A stretch of DNA of 64,000 nt, taken from Galaxea fascicularis (Eukaryota > Cnidaria > Anthozoa > Scleractinia > Euphylliidae). Below are positions 24,301 to 39,300 of this stretch, in pieces (position 1 is the first letter of the stretch; every line of letters begins with the position of its first letter). The stretch is taken from assembly GCA_948470475.1 (NCBI GenBank), contig OX419347.1, forward strand, positions 5,226,143 through 5,290,142. The letters are read 5' to 3'. The notes under the pieces were generated by a model, which saw nothing but the letters and a program-made list of their open reading frames with translations, was not told where the DNA came from and did no database searches. Made by a program: the position numbers and the translations under genes.

Positions 24301-27300
24301 ATTCACTATCTTTTAGAATCTTAAAACAGCATTGCAGTTTTTTGAGGCTTTTTTCACAGTATGGGGTTGTTAGTAGCCCCACCCACGTACCTCACTCAAC
24401 AAAAGACCAACAAAGTGAGCAGGCGTGTGGCACACAGAATAACAATTTATATGTAATATAAATTTTACAAGCATCCTAAAATAAGGCCTTCTTGGGCTAA
24501 TGTGACTGGCCCTCTATACACTGCATGTGTTTTTTTTTGTCTTAAAGCTATTAATATTGCCACCACCCGAATCTCACTCCCTCACCCCCAATAAGATTCC
24601 AGAATACCTTGGAACAGATCCACTGAAACTGTGTAGCCTAGTTAGTTTTCGAACACCATTAACCATAGACCGTGATCTTGCACGGATTCCTTCTCTTTTG
24701 CATTTAGTGCCAGGGAGAGCATCCACCTCCAGCTGTTTGTCTACAGTGACAAAAAAGATTTGATATTTTGGCAAAAATTTGACATAATCATGACATACAG
24801 TATGATTTGCCATATGTCCCTTGTGCTTTCCGTCCAATAAATAATCTCATTCCTGCCGAAAGGCCAAGATAAAAGTAATGCTATTCCCATAATCCTACTT
24901 GACTGGCCATAATAATTTTTTGGATTCATGATGTGCTCCCACTCTTATGGCTCATTTGAAGGGCTTTGTTTTTCTATGACGATTTGGAAAAACGTTGGCA
25001 TACAGAACAGTTATGTTAAAAATATGTCTCTACTTTTAAGGCCTGGGTTGACAAACTAGGAAATGAATTTCGTCTAAAACTGACTCAACTTAAGTAATGC
25101 ATACAGTGTAAGTGATTGTCTTTTGTCTATGTTTTAAGTCGAGCAACAGAATTCACGCATGCATCAGATCATCTTAAACAAATGTTTTGTTTCTGCTACA
25201 GTTTTTTGGCAAGTTAGTCTTAAGCTAAGTTGTTGATTCAATCCTTTACATCACAAAATAAACAAACACCTTCAGACCAGTCTGCAGGTTAAAGTAGACG
25301 AAAATTTAAAGAAATTTGGATTTTAGAGCCAAATCTTTACCTACGCCCTTTTTTAAACAACCCTCTCAACTTCTCTTACAATCCAGGGCTGTGCTCTAGC
25401 GGCGCCCGGTCGCCCCTGGCGACTTACTTTTGCCATCGCGCGACCAGGAAATAATAGTTTTTGCACCAAACTTATATGCTGGGCGCCCTGGATTTCAAGG
25501 GTTTAGAGGTTTGGGCGCCCAACTACTTTTCTTAGAGCACAGCCTTGCAATCCAATAAAAATACATTAATACAGATTCATTGCTATTGCCTGAGGAGTGC
25601 AGTCATTATTTGACTTTATTATATCTCTCAGTTAGTACCCGCGCGGTGATTGGTCAATTTTGCGGGCTGTATTCTACTGTACGGCCCGCCAAATTTGAAA
25701 GTTTCCTTTTCTGCGCACCCGATTAACCTCCAAGATATAATAAATATCTTACTAACCTCGTTTTCTCAGTCCATACTGTAAGTTACAGATCCTTGTTTTT
25801 TCCCATTGATTTATGGCCAGCGTGCTTCGCGCTTGGGCCATAAGTGAACGGGAAAAAACTTGGTCCGTAATTTACAGTAAGGACTGCGAACTTGGTAAGT
25901 AAGAGGTACATATGAAAGAGAGCTGTTGAAGTAAGTGGCTATGAATCATCTCGGAAGTCTGAAACAATAGAATTATTTTAACAAGAATATTTACAGCTCC
26001 TGAAAAGTTGAGCACTTCGTGAAAACATTCTTCAAATATTCACTAACTTATTATTAATACATGTACTTAGTTAAAAAATTACCTGTAAAGGTGTTGTAAA
26101 CCCAGGCAGAGACTTGGTTTCCTGACTGGTTACTCTCGGAAAAGTCTTTAAGTTCTCTATTTAATAGTCTCTTAAACTTATTAGACGCCATCTCACTGAC
26201 TGAGGTGTGTGTTTGTAATGTTTCCAGTTGATATAAAACCCAATCCAGCTCATCCAAAGTATTGTTAGCAAGCTGTAAGAAGAACAATGAACGCTGTTAC
26301 AGTGCGATGCGCCTTACCGTGGCCACCCAACAAACATTTTTACAAGTTAGCCAATCTGGGTATGCGAATCTGATTGACAGACACCTCCATTTGGTTGTTA
26401 TGTGTTGAAACTTTCTTTCTTTCTTTTAGAAAAGGGGGGCATTTATTAGACAGGGGGTGTTTAATACAAACTTCAGCTTAGGGGGGGGGGGGTGTTAATT
26501 AGGTGGGAGGCATTTATTAGATCATTAATTTTTTTTACAGTACAGACCGAATTGGACTCCGCTCAGTCCAATTACCATTGCTAATAATATTCATGCAATA
26601 GAGTTCTAAAGTGATGATGTCACAAAAATACAATTTTTGAAATTATGGGATATGATGCCATATTCTTATAGAGCATCCTAAAAGATGCCCTCATCCCTAA
26701 AATTAGCTCTGAATTGCAATTCCCGGTAGAGATATAAGGGCTCAAAGTTTGGTGGCATCCCATATAAACCCTTCAAAATTTGTTTCAGTTCCTTCAGTTT
26801 AGGACTGACTCAAAATTAGAGAGATTTATATGGGGCAGTATCAAATTTTAATCCTTTTTATTTCAGCTGGGAATTACAATTAAGAGCCAATTCTTGGCAA
26901 GGACCCTTTTTTATGGATGCTCTCTTCGAAAATGGTGCCAAATCCCATAACTTCACAAATTTAATTTTTTGTGACGTCACACTTTAGAACTATATAGTCA
27001 AATTTCTGATTCTTGCACATTACAGATTGAAAAAATGTGTAAACGTAGATAACTATCAGTCACAGAATGTTCTAGAATGCCTTGAAAAGAATTAGATTAT
27101 GAATTGGAGATCTGGGCCCGGTTGTTCAAAAGCCGATTAACATAATCCAGGATTAGCGTAAACTTTGGTTGCAGTTTTTAACTTTTGGACGACAGTTGTT
27201 TCCGCTGCTTTTTGTTTTTCAGGATTGACTTCCCCTAATCTAAAATTTTGCAGAATATCAGCATTGAACAACGTTTCGGGATAGAGAAATAACCCCCTTG

Positions 27301-30300
27301 ATTAATTTTTAATCTTGGATTAGCGTTAATCGGCTTTCGAACAACCGGGCCCTGTGCTCTAATATTAGGAAATTAATTAAAATAAGAAAATAAACAGCAG
27401 TTGCTATACCTTTTGATACCCATCATCTCTTGGAAGGTGAAGGGAACCTTGAAACAAAACATGAAGTGTAAGCAAAACATTATGTGACTGTATCATGTGC
27501 AATGCAAAGTTAAATTTAATGCAGATGTAGGTTACGTGCTGCTTTTGCCTGTGCTTCTTCTTAATAATATTGTTACAAGTAGCCAAGCAAGTCAAGTGTA
27601 AGAACATGGAAAATAGATACTGCCAATCTGTTTAGACTTGAAGTCCAGTTACCACTTTATTACACCCATTTTGAAATCACACTGTTTTTGTCAATACTAA
27701 TACTTATTTAATGTTCTCTTCAGGAAAACCAGTTTTAAATTTTGATGGGCTTAAAAAAGGATGTGATTTAGAGCAAAAAATGGTGCAATTTGGGAATAAA
27801 ATTAATTGCACTGTTGAATGACGAGTGATTTCAAAATGGGTGTGATAAATCATGATATTAATGCTGTGATAGTGATGGATCGATAGTAAAAACGAAACAT
27901 CGATAACAATCACGATACATGTAGTGTAGTGAACTGTCAATAGTTTCGATAGTTTCTGCACTTTTAACATTTTAACTTCTTTGGAGAATAAAGACACCTT
28001 TTTTACCCATCTTTGATTCTCAAGGTCACAATAATGGTAAAAAAGAAACTAAAAACAATCCACCTACTACATGTACCCCTAGAATGTTTCAGCATTTCAT
28101 TGCATTTGGTTTGTCGATAAATTGATTAAATTTCATTGCACTGTGATCCACAATACCCACAGTATTAACCACTACATGTACTTCTCAGTTGTTACTTAAA
28201 GTATGTAAATACAGACATTCTTGAAAACTATCGCAATACTATTGCAATAGTACCCCCACTATCGTAATACTATCGCAATATCCATGCGACCTATTGCAAT
28301 ACAATTGCAATAGTTAAAATTTCCTTAATAGTCACCCCTAGTTAGCGGTGTTTACTGTCATTAATGTACAAAGCTAGTGCCGACCAGACCAACAGCAGTA
28401 TGGATAAAGCGATTATTTGATTGATCATGAAATTCTAAACGCCGGTAATATAGGAAAATTAATCATATTGACAAGGGAATTTCATGTTAAATTTCATGCA
28501 AAAAACTGATATCGTATGAATACTGAAATGATAACTGCAATGTTGCAAGGCTTCTTATTTAAAAAAGAAAACTAAGCTTCCTTTGAACATTTTTTCATTC
28601 TCGTACACAAAAATGGCTTCTTATAAAATCTTCTATTTCTTCACTTCAGTCAGGTTTTTGCTTTATAAACAATGGTTTTGAAAACAATTAAAACTTAATA
28701 ATTGTCGGCACTGCTTTGCTTACTATTGGTTTACCTTGTTTTCAAGTCTCAACTCCACTCACAATACCTCTCCTTGAAAGCCAATCAGACAACAAGAATT
28801 CATCTAACTATGCGATTCTAATCTTGAAGTGCCCCTAACCCCCCCCCCCCAATTTTTTCTTTTGCTAAAATAAATCTTTGCACCTGTTTGAAATGTATTG
28901 CAGCATTTTTCTCCTTTTTTACCAAGTCTTGACTTTTTATAGGCTTTAAAACTGAGAATCATTTGTTTCATGACCGAGTCAGAACGGGCGTGGGTCTATT
29001 CCTGATTTGATGTCACAAACTAATTTCCATTGGATTAACTCTTTGTAAACATGCATGCTTGTGATGTCAAATCAGGAATACACCCTAGCCCCTTCTGACT
29101 TGGTCTTTCAATCAAAAGGCAGGATTAATTAAAAAATTGAAAAAAAAAAGGCTGCAACATATTTTGAACAGGTGCAAAGATTCATTTCAGCAAAAAAAAA
29201 ATTTTGGGGTTAGGGGCACTTTAATATAACTTTTCAAAGTCACGCTTACCTGAGCCTGATAATCCTGACCCATTCTGGGCATCTTGTGCCAAATTGTTGT
29301 TCCTTAAAATGTGTGATCCTACAGACCCTCTTCTCCTAATGACATTGTAATAAGATACAATGAGCAATTTAAATTACAACGAATACTACTGTAAGGCCCA
29401 AGCCAAATGAGGATGGTCTGAGTTACTAAGCATTTAAATCCTCAATTCTCAGCACTTGAGCCAAACAAATGCAAGAGTTTACAAGAGACCTGCAGAAGTT
29501 GACATGTGATTTCACTGCAGGACAAATCCCAGAGAACACTATTTTTGGTTATCAGCGATTATTTTTACTCATGAGTGAAAGGCTGCTGCATGTTTGTTGC
29601 TCATGTGTACAGTATGTTGGAGTGAGAGATAGTCATGTTGTTAAGCTTGCTTCACAGGCAACAGTTGACTGCAAAACTCTTGCACAATTCTTCTTTGAGC
29701 TAGACTTGAGCAAACTTAATTGACTCTCGTAATCAAGTTGAGCAGGTTGGAGAGGGTCTGTGAGAGCCAAAGAGTTTCAAGTGAAAAGAGAGTGAGAGTT
29801 CAAACTCCCAGAAACTCTCATCTTCATTTGGCCCAAGCTTAACCTAAAATTTTACAGCTATCTCCCCTCATGGAACACTCATTGTCCATCCCATGCATAC
29901 TGTTGCCTTGCCAAGGGCGTGTCCTTTTGCCAATACCCGTTATACTCGTTCAGCTTTAGGAGTATGTGAATATACCAACAGATTTCTGAAAACAGAATAC
30001 TCTTGGCAGAGGTCACCATAGACTGGGGGTCCTTATCACTGCTACGCATACTATGTAGAAATAAACTGATATGGCTGGGTAGTTCTGATTAAAAATGGAA
30101 TTCTCTTTACAAATGGACTGGCTGGCCAGTTGGGACTAATGCTAAGCACCCTAAGGTGCAGTATTGCCACAAACAAGTGACAGAAGTAGTTGAAACACCT
30201 CTTCCCTCTCTCTTGGTCTGATGACGTTTGACCAAAATCATAAATGTTTCTTTATAACTTGTTTTGCTTGCTTACAACATTGCGTCTGTGGGAGATCAGA

Positions 30301-33300
30301 AAGGAGAGGAGGTTTGAACAGACAATGTTCCATTGTACAATAGTCTGGACTGGGGGGTTGAGTAACACAGGCCACATGTAGGGTTCTCTTTTGCAAGAGT
30401 GCACTTGCATACTCCAAGTAAATCATATTCTGTGTGTTCTGTTCATTTTGCTATCAGGAGCATTGAAATGAACAGAATGCTACATTATTTTGTTTTCATC
30501 CTGCTTCTGATGGAAGTCATAAGGTGCTACAACACCAGGTAATTTTATGTGCAACTAATGTCATAATTTTGTTGTGATGCAAGTTGCACAAGATATTAGG
30601 ATTAGGGAGTCTAAGAAACAAGGACATCATTTAAAAATATAACTTCTCGTTTTTGTAACTCTTTCGCAATTATTCCAATTTGTTTAACTTGGAAAATGCT
30701 GGCGAACTCTCCAGGAACTAAGTTAGTATGAACAACATCAAAGTAACGAAAAAGAGAGAGGATTTTGCCGTCATACACTCACGTTCTCGAATTGGCCTAA
30801 AATTGGTCATTTCACATTGTTGTTTTGCAGAGGATGGGAAAGAAATGTACCAAAATATAAAATGCGTGTGCAGAACCATTGTTTGTGGCGTGCTCGTTAC
30901 TCGCTGTCCTCATTTCTTGAACTCCCTATTGCCTAGTGTAATACAACCTGCAATGAATAAATTATTGGTCTTGCAGTTTTTTGTTGCCACAATTGCTGCA
31001 AGACCATAGAAGTTGGTTCTACTATTTGCAACACATCTCACAGTGCTACAGGAGATTTCCAAGTGTGTATAGGGCTGTTACACTAGGCAAGATTACATAC
31101 AGCTTGCTTCGCAACAACACAACAAGAGAGAGACAAGTTGGAAAAAAATATTCCCAGTGTAATAATAACTTCAGAGCATTATTTGTCTTTAAGCAAATTT
31201 GGTAGCATGCAAACCACATCAAAGTTTATCTACAATAAATTGAAAGGCATACTTACTTTTCTTTTTTAGCATTCGTCAGTGACATAAAGTTGTTTCTAAC
31301 ATTTCTTAAGCTCGACAGGATCTGCGCAAAAGGAGTGACTAGCTCTTCCACTCGAGTTCTGCAAAAAAAGAATTTTTGTTACCATCAAGTTTTGGCCAAG
31401 TTTCCAGTAGTTTCTGGCATCAAAATTACTGGATTAAAATAAATGACTTCAAAATTAACAATAAAGCACCCTTTAAGGCATGGAGAGAACGACTTACGTG
31501 TACACAGCAAGAACAGGGTGTTACTAGAAGCAGCTCATCACCATGACGATAGCCACTTAATAATAACCAAGAAGCATGCTCACCCCTCACTGAAAGAATG
31601 ATGTCTTGAGGTCACACATTTGGATGCAAGCTCAAATTCACTGTCTGATTTATAAAGGAATGATTCTCGTCGCTGGGTAGGGACTTGTAAGGTGAGCCTG
31701 TCCCCATCCGATCTTTCAACTGAATCTTCACCTTGGGAAGAATACTTTGGTCGCTCACGGTTCCTTGGAAAGCTGTGGCAAAGCATTAGGAACAGACACA
31801 TGTAAATACACACTACACCACTGGGCAAACTTGGCTTCTGATACGTTTTAAAGATGTCTGGAGTTATAAATGGCTAGAAAAAGAACTTGAATAACACCTT
31901 AACAATAATTTACTACAATTCTTCAAGTTCTTCCCAACCCTGTGTCAAAATCCATCACAACAGAAATGTCCGTTCTTCCTTTGAGCAAAATAATAATTAT
32001 TTATAATTAAGATGCTGAGTAATTATTACTCAGCATCTTAATATAGGGGCACATTGTACCCTTGTAGGTTAATGCCAGCCTGTGAGCAGGCTCTCCAATT
32101 TTTTGTTGTGGTACGAGTAATGTTTAACAACTTGTGCTGAAGCTGCTAGCATGACTTGCACTGCAACAAAAAACTAGAGAGCCTGCTCACAGGCTAGTAA
32201 ATGCAAAGATTTCCCCCCTTAAATCTGTTGCTGTGAAAGATGAAGTTCAAGACAACAAGGAATGGGGCATAAACTCCTCATAGACACAACCATCTACCAA
32301 ACTTAACTCATGTATTATCATCATTCTTTGAGGTGGTTCAAATGTTTGTGGATGAAATCCTAAAGGCCTCTCAAATGGAAGGAAACATCCAGTACTTTCT
32401 TATGGTGCCACTTAATTACTGTGATGAGCAAGGTGGTTCCTATTTTGGTTCTAACTTTTGAGCCTGTTTAATATGTTGTATGAGGTGGTTCTAACATTTG
32501 AGAATGTGGGTGAAATCCTCAAAGGTGACCATTCAAATAAGAGCTACTGAGCGGTACTTTGCTATTGTGCAAGTTACTTAGTGGTAAAGAATAAAGATGA
32601 TTCTGGTTTTTTAAAACTGTGTCTGAATTCTTCATTATTGTAATCACTCAAAGTGACCAAGAACCACTTCCCTCCTGCACTGTACAAGATGATCTTTACT
32701 TACGAGCTTGTGGAAGTCCTACTGTGTGACAGATTCAAATTAAAGCTACTAAGCTGAATCTTTTCCCAGTGGGACTGTTTATTAAGCTGCAGATAGAGGT
32801 TCTAGCATTCCAGTCTGTAGACTATATGTACATGTAAATACTGAAGCGTGACCATCATATGAAAGCTACTGGGCAGTATATTTTGCTGTGCAACTGTGTA
32901 TTTAGTCATATAAGGTACACATTTGAGTCTGTAGTTGAAATATTGTACAGAGAAAAGAAGCTACTGAACCTTAAAATTAACTTTCTTATGATTTTGCTTA
33001 ACAATAATAACTACACTGTATTATATTTTACATCAGTTAGGCGAACAAAATTTAAAATGTTTTTCCCCACACAAAAACAAATGAATAAAGCCACTTGATT
33101 GAAACTAGCAAGATTTGCATGTGTATTAATTTCATCTGAAGTACTTCATCAATCAGCATACTGATATAAAATAATGTTTAAAATCTGTTATGCCATTTGG
33201 ATCAAATCCTGAACACAGAATAACAAATTCTACAAAATTACAGTTAAACCAAAGCAAGGACAAGTTAGGTTCCACAAAAATGATAATTTTCATTGCAAAT

Positions 33301-36300
33301 GAGTAGGAATTGCCAAATGTTTTTCAGAATAGGCACTGTTAGAATGAAATGCTTTTCATGTTTTGGTGTTAAATTTCAGACAATAACATTTAACCTTTAC
33401 AAAGATATTTTCTGAATTTCCATTTACAGAGAATATTATAAAATCCACAAGCCAGCCAAATAACAGTATGACTCAAAATTCAAGAAATATTCTGTTCCTT
33501 AAGTTGCTAATCTGAGAACCACCAGGACACATCAGCTCAGAAGAGGAAGATGTTGGCAGAAATGCAAATTACACAAATTGAAAACATGTCTGAAAATTCA
33601 TACAGCCAAAGCCATCATTTTTCATGAGCAAACCAAAACTTGGAAAATCAATTCTTAAAGCTGTGCAACCAAGAGTAAATGGGAAATTTTGGAGATTTCC
33701 TTGCTAGAATATGTACACAAATACCCAGAAGAATGAGAGAGCCATACGTAGCTGTGTTCAATGTATGTAAGCAGTTTTCATATTTGGCTCTGCGATGTAC
33801 AAGATTTGGAACATAAAATCCCCCCATTGCCTGTTTTTCTTATGTACAAGGCTGATAAACAAAGAACAACATTTTATAGAGCAAGGTTTAGTATTGAAAA
33901 ATAATTTTCATCCTGTAGTTGGCCTTCATAACATACTTCACTCAAGACAACAGAATAATACTACAAACACGGAGCAAATTCAATTTAACATATTTCATGT
34001 CAACCTATTTCTTGAGAAATCTACAAATGTTTCAGACACAGACGTCTTTGATTAGTAATAAAAAAAATTAGCTCATGATAAAAATGTTCAGGGGTTTTCT
34101 TACAAAACATAAATGCAAGATTAGAACTGAAATTTCTACATAAGAAATAACAGGCCTAAAACACACACAGACACACACACTCATCTAAGTCGATCTTGTG
34201 ATAAATTCTGTGAGCTACAAAGACTGTATTACACCAGTTAAGCAGCTTCTAACTTCAAATACACCTTCTAAACACAGATTTATAAATAAGGAATACAGTA
34301 AAAATGTTGAAAATGGAATAAAAACAGAAAATACCATGTAGAGGTCTGTTTCTTCGAACCCACAGTTCCCATGCTTATGCACTCTATTAGCATTGGGCCA
34401 GCTGGCTAGGAGCGATTTCAGTTCCATGTTGTGTTTTTGTCAATTTTCCATTGAACATTTTGTCTCTAAACCTTGCTTCTAGAGTTGCACAATCGATACA
34501 GATGAGTAACATCTTATAACACACATCATTCACCCAATTTTTGCCCGAATATTTTGCTTTTAGGATTAATACATCCGTAGAACTTCAGTGGCATACCATA
34601 TATGGAAGAGGCCTATTGTTTTTCATAATGGCAGCAGCTGTATTTGATGACAAAGCCAGGAACCTTGCATAAATAAACCCAAATTATTACTAATATTATG
34701 TCAAAAGAAATGTTTAATGGATTTCCATGTTGGATTCTACGAAATTCAAGCAAAATCTTCCTCTTCTCCTCACTCTTCCCTTCTGAGTGGAATGTGGTAA
34801 GTTCAGAGAAATCCAAATGAGGAATATATTTTAAGTGAATACAGTATAATTATCTCAGCTAAAGCAGAAAAGCTGGCCTTTTCCCTTGAAAATTTATGCT
34901 TATTTGAAATTCAGAAATAAACCAAAATTCAATGCTTATAACATTTTAAAAGCGCATGGCAAGTAGTATAGCTAAACACATGAATTTCGCCTTTTTTAGC
35001 CTCCTAAAGCACCAGCAATCAATCAACTTCATAAAAGCTACAAACACAACTGTATGCATTATTTATAACTTTCTGTGCCATAGAAACGGAATAAGTTTTG
35101 CCTGGAATGTGAAAACCTTAATCTGCTCCAAGAAACTTTAAAGACAATTATCTGGTTTATTCAAGGCTTTTATCAGCGCAATATTTAAGTTTAACACGCA
35201 AAATATAACCACAAAATTAAAGAACACTATATTCAAGACTACATAAGCTTAACCCGGCTGGTATGCAAATCTGACAGCCAAACGGAGAACAGTGTTTACA
35301 CTCAGTCATATGTAAATTCCTGAAAAACATTGATGATTCTACATGAAAGCAAGCTTAGAGTTATTAATGGCTGACCAATTAATGCTTATTAATACTCTAT
35401 AAAAGAGGAAAAATACCAACTTCAGACAAGCTCATTTTCTTCAGAGCCTGCTTCCTTTGCTGACTAATTTAGCCACTACTTACTATTATTATCTTCCACA
35501 ATCCAATTACTTTTTTCTTCAGATCTCCATCACAAGACAAGATAACAAGGCACCAGTGAAAAGCTTGAGCAATTATTAATACCTCTTCATGCCATCAACA
35601 TAGGCATAAAATACAAAAGCTATTGTCTTTTCAAGTAGTCTAAATCCCTGAGGGACAAGTATACATGACAATAATTACAATAACAAAACAAAAACAACAA
35701 AAAGGCCCTTCTTTGTACGAAAGAAAGAAAGGTTTACACTTGTTTGTCACTTGACTCCTAATCCTCTCATCCAAATGTCTAAAGCCAAAAAACTAAAAAT
35801 AAATATAGATGCAGACTGTACCCTATGCTCATATGGTAGTAGGCTTCAAGCAAATAGGCTTCCACATAAGGTTTAAGAACCATGCACCTTGTACAAAATA
35901 TTAAATAAAGATCACTGGTTGAAAGAACTCTTGATTGGTTTCAATTGAATGGTCACACTATGCAATTTCATTCACAGATCCAAAAGTTTGGACTGCCTTA
36001 ATTATGCAGCATACACATAATAATGAGCACCTTGAAGGAAAGGTCTGCTTAGTTACAGTCATCTAAGTCATCAGGCTAAAACTTTCATGTGCATAACTTG
36101 CAACAACAAATTAATTTATGATGAACTCAAAAACAACCTAATTATGGTTATCTGGGCTGGAAGTGCTTGGAAGATAGTTCAAGCCGATTGTGACTAAGTT
36201 TTCAGTAAGCATTTCTGTTCAAGTGGGTTTCAGTTAGTGTGACATTAATAATAATGAGGCATGACTTCAATGTACATGTTTTAAGTTTAAATGGATCACC

Positions 36301-39300
36301 TAAGAACAGTATCACTGAAAGGCTACAGGCTTAAGTTTAGGAAAAGTATGCAGAAATTCTGAAATTATGCAGAAAGGTGGAAATTGTGGTATTGCTTAAA
36401 CCATTAAAAAATTGTAGCTACTACAGTGAACACGCTTTTTAAGGAAGCACATATTTTCTAATCTCATCTAATGACCAATTCCCTTCTTGAGACTGGTCTC
36501 CAGCTTTCAAATATGAAATAAGTTCTATAAGGACAACTTTCAGTTCTTTAATTTCTTTGTCGATAACTCCTGTGATTGGTTAAAAATGATAAACTCAAAA
36601 CAAAAACTTTGTAGAAATGAGTTGTCACAGATTTTTCTTGTAAAACATGTTTTCCATAGGTTGATACATCCCCAGTACAAAAGACTCAAAATTTCTCATG
36701 TGGGGAAGCAATTTGCTGCAGAAGAACAGAGAGTGCTATCATTCTCACAAGGGCAATCAATGTTACTTAACTTGTAATATCAGATCTAAGAAAATCAAAG
36801 ATTGAAGGCCACTGTTTGGTTTCAAAATTTTGAAAGGAATTAGGTCCTTGACTGGGCAATCTGCATCAGAATCGCTAAGGTTTCAAGGTCGGCAAACACA
36901 AGAGGAATATATTTCGCAGGTAATGCTTGCAGGGAATTTTCCACATACAGTTCATACCAAGGGAACAAACATGTTCTCAGTGAATGTTCCCTGTGAATGG
37001 TCCCTTAACCCTTTAAACTCTAAGAGTGATCAGCATCCAATTTCTCCTTGTAATGTCATCGCTTTATAAAACAGAGTGGTTGTGAGAATTAAGATCAGGA
37101 TCACAAGATGAATTTGCGTGATACACTGTACTTTCACAATCATTTCTCCCTACTACTTCTACAGACATTTTGTAGGAGTAGGAAGTGAGAATTTAAATTT
37201 TGATCTTAAGGTTTAAAGGATTAAATTAAAACAAGATTGTGGGACCATTTGCAGGGACCAAAGTTCTATCTCCACAAATACATTTTTGTTAATTCACACA
37301 AAAAGAAACTCCCCCACCCCACGACCATTTCCTGTTTAAGATTTTTCAAATGAATGCTTTCTGTGATGTCATTCATTGGCTAGTTCATGGTAACATGCCA
37401 TCTAACAATGAAACTGTTTAATGCCAAATGCCATGAGCGAGCAACATTGCGAAAACTATAACGTCAAACGGGAAACAGTTCACTGTTGCCCACAAAATAT
37501 TGACCGCTGTTCCACGTGATCAGAATGTGCAGTTGAAAGCTAGGTGACCTGATGTTGTTGCTGGAATCTCAGTGCATTTTTCAAAATCTGCTTTTGTTTT
37601 TGTTTTCCACCAGTTTGATCCATTTGTTTTGCTATATAACAAATCACTTAATGACTGAGATTCTCTGGAAACAAAATCCACTGTTCCCCTCGGGGCCAGT
37701 CATGAAGTGTTAATGTCACACCAATACAATAAGTTGTAGCAAATAATATAATTGTAGACACAATGCCAAGTCTATAATGCCAAAGTACAGCAAATTTAAA
37801 GAGATCGGGATTTCAAAGCCAAATAGTGAAAATAGATGCACACCCTTTGGCACAAAGCCTGTCTGAATTTTTTATATTATAATTATTTAGCGATATCGGT
37901 TTCACATAATTTTACGTTTCGTTAACACTCTGAGTATGAGCAGCTACAGTATGAAAGAGACAGAAGCACTGGGATTAAAGCATAATATTATTTTGAACAT
38001 AATAATTATTTGATTATTAATTAAACTAAACCGATATTGTTATTGATTAAATAAGGGCCTCTTCATATGATCCTTGTTAACCAGGCTGGCTTGGTTATTG
38101 AGATGAAATTGGATTCTGCTCATATGGCAACTTTCAGCCTGTTTTCTGAGAGTGAAAAATATGAAAAATTGGTGATGCAACTGTTCAGGCATGAAATCTA
38201 ATGAACAAGCCTGAAGCCTCAAATTTCCTCTGACTTTACGTCAACTATCAAATGAAACTATTCCAAGCTTCATTTTCAAAGAAAAAAGAAGAAAAATCTC
38301 AGTAATGTCTGTTCTATTGTGAAAATGCATTGTTCTATTTTCCCCCCGGTAACTGGACTGAAGTGTTCATATGGCAAAATTTCAGCCCGCTTACCAAGAT
38401 ACCCTATTTCAGACCAAAATGGTCAAAATAAAAATATATTGATACCTTATTTCAGACCAAAACGGCTAAAAATACCATACCCTTTGGCACCGCACATACC
38501 TACATAGCCCATATAAGGGGGCACCCCCCTCCCCCAGGAGGAAAGTACTGCTCAGTAGCTTTCATTTGAATGGTCACACTTAAGGATTTTATCCCCAGAC
38601 TCAAAAGTGATCACCTTGCATTTTTGACCTTCATGACAAACATAAATAATGGCCAAATTGTGCAATGTTTGTATGGTAGAGCACCATAATTTGATTAAGA
38701 GTTTCTCAAAGTTTTTAATAGAAATTATCAGCCAAATCTAATGAAGACAAGGTGATGATAATCTTGTTCATTTTGGAAAACTGCTACTATCTTATAACAG
38801 GCTATTGACATTCAAGGCCACCGGCCATTCATAACTAAATCAATTATGCATCTACAATGCGCAACTACAATGCTGTACTTCAGATAAACAAAAGTACACT
38901 GTGTGATGCTTAATTTTCCCTGCTCAAGGTAGATTAAAAAAAAGAAAACAAGTACAAGTTTGACACTTAATAAATTTGCATTTTTAATAATCTGAAATAG
39001 CTGAAGTTTGTTCAATAACTTGTGGAACATACATCTGTGTGGATAAAAAATTTGACAACTACAGTATCCATATAGTTTAATTTCTTAAGGATCAGGAGCA
39101 AAGGTTAAAAACTATATATAAATCGGAGGCGTTAAAGGACCATTTCTTGAGAGCAATATTCTTAACAGCCACTTTGCATTTACTGCTTATAGTTCATTAC
39201 ATACAAAATTGTACATATACAGGGAAAGCACTTTGCAAAGTAAAACAATTTGGCTTTAACTGTGATTTCTCTTCAGGTTTTGACCTGGACAACGAAGATG

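Noticed and set aside
24042..24461. 139-codon plus-strand open frame
   Set aside because: Antisense to PDE4 introns, no recognisable family, composition like repeat DNA; probably chance.
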